From Candidatus Methanoperedens sp. (lineage in GTDB: Archaea > Halobacteriota > Methanosarcinia > Methanosarcinales > Methanoperedenaceae), in NCBI GenBank assembly GCA_028715885.1, contig JAQUQX010000002.1:84686-148685 (forward strand): 64,000 nucleotides of DNA, given 5' to 3'. Of the stretch, positions 17,635 to 25,596 are shown piece by piece; position 1 is the first letter of the stretch, and each line of letters begins with the position of its first letter. The notes below the pieces were generated by a model. The model was not told the DNA's origin. It made no database searches and saw nothing but the letters and a program-made list of their open reading frames with translations. The translations under genes were made by a program, and so were the position numbers.

Positions 17635-17811
17635 TCATGCCGGAACTGCCTTCGGCTTTTTACTTTTAGCACCTGCCGCATTCTTATCGCCGGCATATTT
17701 TATTTCAACTACATGACCTTTTATAAGAGGACCCCATTTTTTATCAATCTCCGGATCGCTCTCTATTTCCTTTATAAGGTCTTCCTCATCTTTGGCTGTG
17801 TATTTTCTCAT
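17635..17811 (-). CDS. Putative antitoxin partner of BrnT-like toxin
   Basis: A 58-residue protein (MRKYTAKDEEDLIKEIESD at the start) with an acidic first half and a basic Ala/Lys tail. It starts 4 bases after the toxin stop, with AAGG overlapping that stop codon. An upstream in-frame start at 17868 would lie inside the toxin gene and is less likely. No BrnA-type ribbon-helix-helix is obvious, so the assignment rests on size, charge and position. Confidence 0.5.
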   Translation of the reverse strand: MRKYTAKDEEDLIKEIESDPEIDKKWGPLIKGHVVEIKYAGDKNAAGAKSKKPKAVPA

Positions 17812-17815
17812 TGTA

Positions 17816-18103
17816 TTACCTTTTAACCATTTCCCTATATAACCTTTTGCGACTCTCCGGGGCGTCATATGCTGTAATTAAAAGCATCTCATCTCTTCCC
17901 ACCGGTTCTAAGACTAACACCAGAATCCGCCCATACGATTCTCCCAGCACTAAATATCTTAAAACTCCTTTTACTATCCTCCTTTGGATGGTAAAATATC
18001 CTGCTAAAACTTTATGAACTTCGGATATGTCAATTCTATGCTTTTCTATATGCCATATAGTATCTTCTTCATATACTAACGTAATATTTTTCCAATCAAC
18101 CAT
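17816..18103 (-). CDS. BrnT/DUF4258-like small toxin
   Basis: The 95-residue protein has the pattern of the BrnT/DUF4258/RelE-fold group: TIWHIEKHRIDISEVHKVL at 17-35, GVLRYLVLGESYGRILVLVLEP near 46-67, then LLITAYDAPESRKRLYRE. BrnT toxins are ribonucleases that stop translation. A small acidic gene follows after 4 bases. Toxin-first order, with repeats at both sides, gives a compact cassette. Confidence 0.65.
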   Translation of the reverse strand: MVDWKNITLVYEEDTIWHIEKHRIDISEVHKVLAGYFTIQRRIVKGVLRYLVLGESYGRILVLVLEPVGRDEMLLITAYDAPESRKRLYREMVKR

Positions 18104-18152
18104 TAAACAGAAGATGAGATTCAGCCCTTTAATACTTTTCTAATTGTCCCTT

Positions 18153-18356
18153 TTCCTGCGCCCCCTCCAGTTTTATTGACTATATCAACCCCACTCCCCC
18201 ACATCTACAACCTTCCCAGTCCCCCTCACTCGCGCGCCGACGGGGCGTGTGGCGCAGCTTTCGGCTGCATGGGGTTTGCGGAGGCGCACCGCAGAGCTAT
18301 AATTGTTGTAATATACTTCTACGCTTTGCGTTCTTTGCGCCCTTGGCGTTGGACTG
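18153..18356. repeat. Intergenic repeat family, copy 3 (with tail)
   Basis: Contains CCTGCGCCCC, TTTTATTGACTATATCAACC, ATCTACAACC, CACTCGCGCG, GACGGGGCG, CGGCTGCATGGGGTTTGCGGA, then a CCGCA arm and TATAATTGTTGTAATATACT, and the same tail CTACGCTTTGCG, TTCTTTGCGCCCTT as copy 2. Its right end touches a Bro-N gene scrap. Spacing from copy 2 is about 900 bases, as between copies 1 and 2 (about 980). Confidence 0.65.
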
Positions 18357-18397
18357 CCTGTTAAAGCTTCCACGACATCAACCGCAGAAAAAAATTT
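18350..18397 (-). pseudogene. Bro-N domain gene scrap
   Basis: Sixteen codons on the minus strand read KFFSAVDVVEALTGSP, matching WYFSVVDVVGALTDSS of the Bro-N protein at 8649-9116 and the general Bro-N consensus. No start codon or continuation is present; on one side it abuts repeat copy 3 and on the other the stop codon of the next gene. Confidence 0.55.
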
Positions 18398-19370
18398 ATG
18401 ATATTACCGCCTTTCCCGCTTCTACTTTTACCCTGATTGGGGTATCTATCCTCCTGAATATAAAAGGAGAATCCCGAAACATCGCCATGCGCAGCGGGTC
18501 ATAATATTCCAACAACCATGTTCCATTGCTGAAAGAGGCATTGATAGCAACAGCATATGCCCTCCATTTGAACATCTTTACCTGCGGCAGTTCGCTTGCA
18601 GTATTGATAGCATCGTCCAGCTCCTCTTCTTTCGGGAATATATCCAGGCGGCGCGGAACTGTTTCGTTGTACGACGATGTCCTATCAAGCCCGTTGTATT
18701 CAAATATCGATATTTCATTTCCGTCTTCAGCGAGAGCATACCAGTCAAAAGGATTCATAGTAGGGTAGGCTTTTATGCCTGCAATTTGAAAAAACTGCTC
18801 TGCACTGCTCTTTTCAGCGAGCCTGACAGCCCCAATTCCTGCGAATACGACCAGATACAGGATTAAAAATTTCATAACACTATTTTTTTGCAGCGGCTTT
18901 TTGAACAAGAATATTACAATAGCCAGGCTTGTTATCGTGAGAAATATATCATTGTAAAAAAATACCTCCGCAGAATACCTTGTCGTTTCAACCGGATAAA
19001 AAAGCGGGACTCCTCTTGTGGTCACAAAATCCAGGAAAAGATGGATTACCACTCCGGCAAAAGCAAACGCCACGGCACGGCGCGAAAACACCGGGTTAAA
19101 ATCAACGTACCGCCGAACCCTGGTCCTCACCCTCTCGCCTGTCGCAAGATAAAGAATTAAAATAGCAGTAAAAAAACCGAAGACAAATGAATGTGTCAAT
19201 CCGCGGTGGGTGGTCAGGAAGAAATTGGGGTAAACATAGTTAATCCACAGTATGAAAATATCAAAATCAGGCGCTATCCCTCCAAGAACGAAAGCCGTGA
19301 TATCTTCCTTGCTCTTTTTAAACAATTTCCCGAGCAGGTAAGGAAGCAGTGCGTGGGAGAAAATATCCAT
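18396..19370 (-). CDS. YdjM/LexA-binding-type membrane-bound hydrolase (DUF457)
   Basis: The first half matches the metal-dependent hydrolase family YdjM: IFSHALLPYLLGKLF, LGGIAPDFDIFILW, FFLTTHRGLTHSFVFGF and VIHLFLDFVTTRGVPLFYPVE, with conserved His and Asp residues and four to five membrane segments. The last 130 residues lie outside the membrane and are less conserved. The start ATG overlaps the stop of the upstream MFS gene (TAATG), so the two are translated together. Substrate unknown. Confidence 0.75.
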   Translation of the reverse strand: MDIFSHALLPYLLGKLFKKSKEDITAFVLGGIAPDFDIFILWINYVYPNFFLTTHRGLTHSFVFGFFTAILILYLATGERVRTRVRRYVDFNPVFSRRAVAFAFAGVVIHLFLDFVTTRGVPLFYPVETTRYSAEVFFYNDIFLTITSLAIVIFLFKKPLQKNSVMKFLILYLVVFAGIGAVRLAEKSSAEQFFQIAGIKAYPTMNPFDWYALAEDGNEISIFEYNGLDRTSSYNETVPRRLDIFPKEEELDDAINTASELPQVKMFKWRAYAVAINASFSNGTWLLEYYDPLRMAMFRDSPFIFRRIDTPIRVKVEAGKAVIS

Positions 19371-20515
19371 TAAATCCCTTTTTTATCGTTTGTCGCTATA
19401 AATAATACTGCTCCCACAAGCACAATCAGCCCGCCCAGCAAGTACATAACCTTAAAACCGGAATATTGCAACACCAGTCCCAGCAAAATCGAGCCTGCCC
19501 CTATACCCAGGTCAAAAGCTGCGGTAAATGTACCCATAGCTGCACCGCGACTGCGTTCGTTCACCCTGTCCACAAGCAGGGCTATCAGGGTGGGATGTAC
19601 CGAGCCAAACCCGAACCCGTAGAGCAGGGCTGCGGCAAGAAAAATCCAGAGGGAATCAGCCGCGGATAATACCCATAGACCTAGAGTGATTAAAATCATG
19701 CCCGGTACGATAACAAACTTCCTTCCTTTGATGTCCGAAAGCTTTCCTGCAAGTACCCTGGTAAATATAAGGGTTATCGCAAGCACTGTGAAAAATACGC
19801 CGGGGTTCGTTGTTATACCCTGTTTCTGGACAAACAGGGACAGAAATGATACAATAGAGCCGTATGTAAGCGTAACCGCGAACATTAAAGCCGAAGGGAT
19901 AAACGCCTCTTTGCTAAAAAGCGGTGTTCTGGGGCGCACAACCACTGTTTCGGATATGGGCAGCACCAGCAGGAGGGAAACCAGTGCTATGGCAGCGCTT
20001 ACTGCGAATAGCGTCGGGAAGCCGGAAGCGTATAATAATGCAAAACTCAGCATCGGACCAATCGCCATAGCGACATTCGACGCCATGCCAAATATGCCCA
20101 TGGCTTCACCCCTCCTGTGGATGGGCGCTATGTCTGCTATCAGAGTTGTCGCTGCTGTTGTTGCCGCGCCCCATCCTATGCCGTGAAGCACTCTCAACAT
20201 AAGCAGCGAGGCGACGCTTGTAGTGTAGTTATAGAGCAGCATGGAAAAAAAGAACACAAGCAGTCCAGCCGCAAGTATCTTCTTCCTGCCGCGCCTGTCA
20301 ATTTCGCGACCAAGGTAAGGGCGCAGAAGCACTGCCGAGATTGTAAATACCCCAATTATGAGCCCTATCTCGGATTCTGTGCCGCCAAGTTTCTGGATGT
20401 AGATAGGCAGTGTGACTAACAGGAAATAGAAGCTTGTAAACACGGCAAATGTTGAGAGGGTTGTCAGCACAAAGTTCATGGAAAAGAGTTTTTCGTTTTT
20501 TAAAGTGCTTTCCAT
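19370..20515 (-). CDS. Major facilitator superfamily transporter (12 TM)
   Basis: The 381-residue protein has twelve hydrophobic segments, the MFS loop motif GREIDRRGRKKILAAG near 70-85 and a matching loop GKLSDIKGRKFVIVPG in the second half, plus GIGWGAATTAATTLIAD. It resembles drug or sugar efflux members; the substrate cannot be told. It shares a TAATG overlap with the downstream YdjM-like gene. Confidence 0.85.
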   Translation of the reverse strand: MESTLKNEKLFSMNFVLTTLSTFAVFTSFYFLLVTLPIYIQKLGGTESEIGLIIGVFTISAVLLRPYLGREIDRRGRKKILAAGLLVFFFSMLLYNYTTSVASLLMLRVLHGIGWGAATTAATTLIADIAPIHRRGEAMGIFGMASNVAMAIGPMLSFALLYASGFPTLFAVSAAIALVSLLLVLPISETVVVRPRTPLFSKEAFIPSALMFAVTLTYGSIVSFLSLFVQKQGITTNPGVFFTVLAITLIFTRVLAGKLSDIKGRKFVIVPGMILITLGLWVLSAADSLWIFLAAALLYGFGFGSVHPTLIALLVDRVNERSRGAAMGTFTAAFDLGIGAGSILLGLVLQYSGFKVMYLLGGLIVLVGAVLFIATNDKKGI

Positions 20516-20575
20516 AATATTTTCTTTTAAGGAGGATAAAGAAGATAAATATTCCTTTTCATTGAAGGATTTTTT

Positions 20576-21826
20576 TTATTGTTCAAACCGCAAAGCATCC
20601 ACGGGATTCATCTTTGCCGCTGTTCTTGCAGGCACGACGCCTGAGATTATACCCACGAAAACAGAGAATGCAAGCGCGAAGACCAGAAGCCCCGGCGTGA
20701 TAACTGCGTTCATTGTCCCGCCAGGTCCTATTGCGCGAAGTCCCACTGCGGATATAATAACCGATATCAGTATGCCGGAAATTATTCCGAGCACCCCGCC
20801 CACAAATCCGAATAATCCCGATTCCATAAGGAAAAGTTTCATCACTTCGTTATCCGTAGCGCCCAGAGCCTTTAGCAGACCAATCTGCCGTGTACGTTCC
20901 ATTACCGACATGAACATTGTATTAGCTATGCCCACAGCGCCAACAAGAAGCGAAACCGCCGCTATCGCAGCCAGGAACAGCGATATTGTCTGGACGACGC
21001 TGGTTATCTGCTGCTGGATTGTTGCAAAAGCCGTGACTGTAAAATCCCTGGTTCTCGGGTTGACGTGCCTTGCCGGCATAAGTTTTATTACAATATCTGA
21101 AGCTATTTTATCCGCCAGCGTGGGGTCAGCTACCTTTACCATAATCGAAGTAAATGTGTTTCTGGATACATTTGTGGTTATCACATCCCTGGCATAATCA
21201 GCCGGCATATACACCGCATTATCAGTTCCTCCTCCAAACCCCCCCCCTGACTGGACGAAGATTCCCACGACCTTGAAGCTCTTGCCTCCTATCGTAACCG
21301 GTCTGTTCAGGGTAATCGGCTGCATAAAAGTTTCATGAGCTAAAGAGTAGCCTATGACCACGGCATTTGAATCGCCCGGCTGAAGGTACCTGCCCGCTTC
21401 AAGCTGCGTGGTGACCATAGAGCGCCATACTGCGGTATCAACGCCGCTTATGGACACCGAGGTCTTTTCCGTACCCAGTATCATATCCGACCTGCCTGAA
21501 ACCATACCGTTTACATAAAGCACACCGGGTACCTGCTTTACCACGTTCACGTCTTTATCTGTGAGGTTAATACTGGCACTTCCTGCCGATCTTCCCCCAT
21601 CAAAACCCCCGCCGCTTGCCCTTGAAAACCCCGGGGTCACCGTGATCAAATCGGCTCCAAGACTGCCCAGGCGGGCCTGCACGCTCTCCTGCATGCCCTC
21701 ACCTATGGAGATTATAGCTACGACAGCTGCTACCCCTATCACAATGCCGATAATAGTGAGCCAGCTTCGCATCTTGCTTTTCTTGACATGGCTCAGGGAC
21801 AGCCTGAATGTATCAAATGTCTTCAT
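20576..21826 (-). CDS. MacB/FtsX-type ABC transporter permease
   Basis: The 416-residue protein has the MacB permease plan: TM1 near residue 22-42 (MRSWLTIIGIVIGVAAVVAI), the large external domain (45-285) and three C-terminal TMs with MERTRQIGLLKALGAT between TM2 and TM3. It ends a run of four coupled genes: its ATG overlaps the stop of the CARDB-like gene by 4 bases. With the LolD-type ATPase two genes upstream it forms a mechanotransmission-type transporter, likely for export of, or signalling about, peptides, lipids or surface stress. Confidence 0.88.
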   Translation of the reverse strand: MKTFDTFRLSLSHVKKSKMRSWLTIIGIVIGVAAVVAIISIGEGMQESVQARLGSLGADLITVTPGFSRASGGGFDGGRSAGSASINLTDKDVNVVKQVPGVLYVNGMVSGRSDMILGTEKTSVSISGVDTAVWRSMVTTQLEAGRYLQPGDSNAVVIGYSLAHETFMQPITLNRPVTIGGKSFKVVGIFVQSGGGFGGGTDNAVYMPADYARDVITTNVSRNTFTSIMVKVADPTLADKIASDIVIKLMPARHVNPRTRDFTVTAFATIQQQITSVVQTISLFLAAIAAVSLLVGAVGIANTMFMSVMERTRQIGLLKALGATDNEVMKLFLMESGLFGFVGGVLGIISGILISVIISAVGLRAIGPGGTMNAVITPGLLVFALAFSVFVGIISGVVPARTAAKMNPVDALRFEQ

Positions 21827-23028
21827 TTGCTGCCTTTTTGTTTCTGGAAGTAGGTGGTTATTTTACTTCTCTGCCAGTATATTACCAGTATAACAATAGC
21901 TGCCAGCAGCCATGTTGTATAATTTGTGCTTGTAGACTTGGTTTGTGCTCCAGCCTGGGATAATTCAACAGGAAGATACTTTGTGATAGTGTGTCTTTGT
22001 CCGCCTGTGTCGGTATATTGTATCTCTAGTTCAAGAGCGTTACCTCCGCCCGATGTTTTTGCTATCTGGAATATGGCAGATGTGTAATCGCCGGGATTCA
22101 AATTCCCAAGCACAGAAGAACTGCTACCAGTTGAAGTGAAGTTCTTTTGTCGCGGCAGTGTTACAGCCACTGCACTGGCAGGACTGATCCCTACATTTGC
22201 GACATTGAGCGAAAATGAACCCAATGTCTCCTGGTAACTTATCTCAAAATTAGTTGTTCCTGCAACAACCACTCCGGCATAATTGTCAGATGAGTAATTA
22301 TTCAGACCTGTAATTTTTAAGGGCAGATTATATACACCAGGACGAGCTGTGATATCTACAGCCAGGTTAAATGTGATAGTGGCTTCATCGCCTGCTTTCA
22401 TGTTGCCGAGGGAAAACTGTGTTCCTCCGCCCAGAATTGAAAACACTGTATTCATATCCGTACCTGCGAGTTTTATTTCAACTACGGCATTCTGTACTGT
22501 ACCTGTGCCTGTATTTTTGAGCTGCAAGGTCTCCTTATTAATACTCATCGGCGCTACGATGCCAAGCGTTGAATTAAGCAGCACTATTAAGGGCTTCCCC
22601 TTGATTGTTAATATCTGGTCCTCAAGTTTGGTTGTTATCGGAGTTATCTGGTTTGCAGTATTGATTTGCTTTCCTTTTGAGGTAATATATACATCAAAAT
22701 AATAATCTCCTTCGGCTGCGTCGGGGTTTACATGGATCCTGAACTTTGCAGTTCTCTGGTCGCCCCAGTCGTTTATAGTCCCCAGCGAATATATGTCATT
22801 GAGTAAAGTCACTGCTTTCGCCGAAGCATTATCCTTGGGCACAAGCCTGACCGATACGTCCTCCATAAATGTACCATATCCTGCATTCTTGATGGGCACA
22901 TAAACATAGATTGTATCTCCAGGATAAACTGGTTCGCTTTCGGTCACAAGATTGTTTGAAGCTGCGGATGCAACCTGTGCCAGCAGCATCGTTAATAATA
23001 CTACAAAAATCACATTTAATCGTTTCAT
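21823..23028 (-). CDS. Secreted CARDB-like adaptor with C-terminal membrane anchor
   Basis: The 401-residue protein has a signal peptide (residues 1-22), then beta-rich CARDB/COG1361-type repeats of about 110 residues (SEPVYPGDTIYVYVPIKNAGYG; LQLKNTGTGTVQNAVVEIKL; FSLNVANVGISPASAVAVTL), and near 378-395 a membrane segment followed by QRSKITTYFQKQKG. It lies between the ATPase and permease genes with 4-base overlaps on both sides, so it is likely a fixed extracellular part of the transporter, in the place taken by the periplasmic adaptor (MacA) in bacteria. Confidence 0.8.
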   Translation of the reverse strand: MKRLNVIFVVLLTMLLAQVASAASNNLVTESEPVYPGDTIYVYVPIKNAGYGTFMEDVSVRLVPKDNASAKAVTLLNDIYSLGTINDWGDQRTAKFRIHVNPDAAEGDYYFDVYITSKGKQINTANQITPITTKLEDQILTIKGKPLIVLLNSTLGIVAPMSINKETLQLKNTGTGTVQNAVVEIKLAGTDMNTVFSILGGGTQFSLGNMKAGDEATITFNLAVDITARPGVYNLPLKITGLNNYSSDNYAGVVVAGTTNFEISYQETLGSFSLNVANVGISPASAVAVTLPRQKNFTSTGSSSSVLGNLNPGDYTSAIFQIAKTSGGGNALELEIQYTDTGGQRHTITKYLPVELSQAGAQTKSTSTNYTTWLLAAIVILVIYWQRSKITTYFQKQKGSK

Positions 23029-23705
23029 GTTTCACCTACTATTTTCCCATCCAGCATTTTCACAATCCTTCCTGCATATCCTGCAATTCTCTGGTCATGC
23101 GTTATCATCACTATAGTTAATCCCTCACTGTTTAAACGTTTAAAAACTTCCATTACTTCGCCTCCTGATTTGGTATCCAGATTCCCTGTAGGCTCATCTG
23201 CAAGGAGAATAGAAGGTTCGGTTGAGAGAGCCCTCGCTATCGCTACTCTTTGCTGTTGCCCGCCTGACAACTGAGCCGGGAAATGGGTTCCGCGTTCGGA
23301 TAAACCAACCATACCAAGCAGTTTTGCGGCGGTATCTTCTACTTCTTTTTCAGGAATTTCATGAATCCTCATCGGCAGCCGGATATTCTCAATGGCTGTC
23401 AGGGTTGGATACAAGTTAAAAGTCTGGAATATGAACCCGATTTTTTTACCACGTACGCGCGCCAGTTCATTCCCCATGAACATGGAGATATCCCTTCCTT
23501 CAAGCAGAATCCTGCCTCTTGTGGGCATATCCAGGCAGCCTATCATATTTAACATCGTCGACTTGCCGCATCCGCTTGGTCCTGTTATAGCAACGAGTTC
23601 TCCTCTTTTGATGGTTAAATCCACCCCTGCAAGCGCAGGTACGTCAAATTCTCCCATGCGGTAGATTTTCCAGACATCCTGCAGTTCTATTATGGTTTCC
23701 ATCAC
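23025..23705 (-). CDS. LolD/MacB-type ABC transporter ATPase
   Basis: The 226-residue protein has all ABC ATPase motifs: Walker A GPSGCGKST near 38-46, Q-loop FIFQTFNLYPTLTA, signature LSGGQQQRVAIARAL near 143-157, Walker B ILLADEPTGNLD, and the H-loop THDQR. It drives the MacB-type permease encoded two genes later. Overlaps of 4 bases on both ends show tight translational coupling. Confidence 0.92.
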   Translation of the reverse strand: MMETIIELQDVWKIYRMGEFDVPALAGVDLTIKRGELVAITGPSGCGKSTMLNMIGCLDMPTRGRILLEGRDISMFMGNELARVRGKKIGFIFQTFNLYPTLTAIENIRLPMRIHEIPEKEVEDTAAKLLGMVGLSERGTHFPAQLSGGQQQRVAIARALSTEPSILLADEPTGNLDTKSGGEVMEVFKRLNSEGLTIVMITHDQRIAGYAGRIVKMLDGKIVGET

Positions 23706-24103
23706 GTAGCCCTGAACAATCGCTTATGTGCCCAGCGCTGGGTATTTTGATATTGATTTTCTGTCATCCAGCCGCTGTATTCCATTTTGTTCTTTTCCAC
23801 CACATTACCCGTATCCATATCAACAAGGGCGGTCAATGAGATGTTCCCGCTGGTGAAAACCACACGAACGACCTTTTTATCTCCGTTTGCTGTAGATATT
23901 ATCCTGCCGTAATCCTGGACGGTTATATTATAGTTGTTACCTTCCATCTCGTCTTTTAGCGCATCTTGAGCTGCGTTCATTGCAAAACTCTTCTGTTCAT
24001 CGTTAAGCTGGAATGCATGCGCCTCCATATAGACAAACCGGATTCCGACTGAAATAACCAGCAGGGCAATCATAACCAGTGCCAATGCTTTCCATTTGTT
24101 CAT
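23702..24103 (-). CDS. Membrane-anchored PepSY-like small protein
   Basis: The 133-residue protein has one N-terminal membrane anchor (residues 5-24), then a small external domain with NITVQDYGRIIST and LVDMDTGNVVEKNKM, which looks like a PepSY-type fold. It is first in the four-gene ABC operon and overlaps the ATPase gene by 4 bases. It could sense or modulate the transporter; nothing in the sequence fixes this. Confidence 0.6.
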   Translation of the reverse strand: MNKWKALALVMIALLVISVGIRFVYMEAHAFQLNDEQKSFAMNAAQDALKDEMEGNNYNITVQDYGRIISTANGDKKVVRVVFTSGNISLTALVDMDTGNVVEKNKMEYSGWMTENQYQNTQRWAHKRLFRAT

Positions 24104-24186
24104 GTTCAGTCAGAAGGGATGAAAGACCATATAAGAATTACCTGAAATTCTGCTGAAAGCAGTTCCAAAAAAATGAAATTATGCCT

Positions 24187-24705
24187 TTACTGCCTGTTTT
24201 TCAGTATTATCCTGTTCCCCATCCCATCCCTCCGGCGCAGTATCAATCCCCGCCTCTCAAGCTTATCGAGAAGCCTGCTCACCTTGGGCTCGGAGAAACC
24301 GGTCTTTAAAATAAGTTCCCTCTGTAGTATCTCATTGTTGTCAATTATTTCTTTGAATAATATTTTTTCATCGCCCTCAAGCATACTGGCCGCCATCAGG
24401 GCTGTATTTTTATTTTCCGGGATTCCTGCAACATCTCCTTTTACTTCAGGTATTTCTTTTTCCTTTGAGGATAGAATAATGTAAAGGAAAGACATGCCTC
24501 CGAGCCAGGCTGTTATGATGAAAAATAAAACTTCATTCAGTGAAAAATATGACGCCCCTTCTATCGGGACTGCTTTGCCGTTCTCTAAAATAAGCTGGAC
24601 AGGACCTGTAGCCAGCAGCCTGTCAATCAGTAGAAGTACTGAAAGAATTAGTACAACAGCTGATATTAAAATGCCATGCGTGCCAATGTTTACTTTTAGC
24701 GCCAT
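24187..24705 (-). CDS. Membrane-bound winged-helix transcription regulator
   Basis: Two membrane segments (residues 12-30 and 56-76) are followed by a linker and a C-terminal winged helix (EIIDNNEILQRELILKTGFSEPKVSRLLDKLERRGLILRR, with GNRIILK as wing). This is the plan of COG2512-type archaeal regulators, which link membrane or outside signals to transcription. It lies 83 bases upstream of the coupled ABC operon on the same strand and may control it. Confidence 0.8.
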   Translation of the reverse strand: MALKVNIGTHGILISAVVLILSVLLLIDRLLATGPVQLILENGKAVPIEGASYFSLNEVLFFIITAWLGGMSFLYIILSSKEKEIPEVKGDVAGIPENKNTALMAASMLEGDEKILFKEIIDNNEILQRELILKTGFSEPKVSRLLDKLERRGLILRRRDGMGNRIILKNRQ

Positions 24706-24796
24706 TGAACCTTCAGGAATGTATATTGAGTCTTAGATGGTAAGTAATTACTATATCCTTTTCCATATAAGATACATCATAAAAAGGAGTTGAATC

Positions 24797-25426
24797 ATGA
24801 AAATCTTAGGAATATCCGGCAGTCCGAGAGCAAAAGGTAACACCGACATACTTGTACAGGAAGCCCTGAAAGCAGCATCCGAGATGGGTGCAAAAACAGA
24901 GTTTATCGCCCTATCAGGAAAGAAAATCAAACCATGCAACGGCTGCGGAACATGCCGTACTGAGAGCTCAAAGGGAATATGCGCTATAAAAGATGATGAC
25001 CTGCCCCGTATTTATGAAGTTATGAAAGAGGCGGATGGAATAATCGTGGGTTCCCCTGTATATTTCCTCTCTGTAACTGCCCAGCTCAAGGCTCTTTTTG
25101 ACAGGAGCATTATACTGCGATATGCGAAAGGCATGCCGGTAGATAGACCCGGCATTCCCGGCGGACCTGAGTTCCTGTTGAAAAACAAAATCGGAGGCGC
25201 CATAGCAGTAGGAGGAGGAAGGGACGGCGGGCAGCTTTTCACCATAAACTCCATACTACAGTGGATGCTCTTGCAGAACATGATTGTCGTGGGCAATAAC
25301 TACGGTATGGGTGGAAGCGCCAAGGCTGGAACGAAGGGCGATGCCCTGAATGACGAAATCGGGCTTACGATGGCACAGCATGTCGGCTTGCGTGTAGCAG
25401 AGGTTGCAGGTAAGTTCAGGAAATGA
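24797..25426 (+). CDS. Iron-sulfur flavoprotein (NADPH-dependent FMN reductase-like)
   Basis: The 209-residue protein has the FMN phosphate loop ILGISGSPRAKGNTDIL (residues 3-19) and a compact cluster motif CNGCGTCRTESSKGIC (near 47-62), the CX2CX2CX4-7C signature of methanogen iron-sulfur flavoprotein Isf. GSPVYFLSVTAQLKALFDR follows as the FMN ring site. Isf-type proteins take electrons from ferredoxin and reduce oxygen species or other acceptors. An AAGGAG site precedes the ATG, and TATA-like CTATATCC lies about 50 bases upstream. Confidence 0.87.
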   Translation: MKILGISGSPRAKGNTDILVQEALKAASEMGAKTEFIALSGKKIKPCNGCGTCRTESSKGICAIKDDDLPRIYEVMKEADGIIVGSPVYFLSVTAQLKALFDRSIILRYAKGMPVDRPGIPGGPEFLLKNKIGGAIAVGGGRDGGQLFTINSILQWMLLQNMIVVGNNYGMGGSAKAGTKGDALNDEIGLTMAQHVGLRVAEVAGKFRK

Positions 25427-25596
25427 AGGCTCTGATAAAGGGAAATCGGCGGCAAAGAACCTCGGCATATTGCAAAGAGAATAACCTCGCTTGCTGGTAC
25501 ATGCATATCTTTTAAGCGTTTTTAGCGATTTTTTTCGCACATAATCTTAAATATTTAGAATTATTTAAAACGCTTTCCACTCTTGTGAGAATTAAC

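Noticed and set aside
16261..18356. Regular repeats as a CRISPR array
   Set aside because: Three units of 140-215 bases spaced nearly 1 kb apart with genes between them do not fit CRISPR repeat and spacer sizes, and no cas genes are present.
20478..21197. A 239-codon plus-strand frame opposite the MacB permease
   Set aside because: Overlaps a permease with clear topology and operon context; its translation shows no fold.
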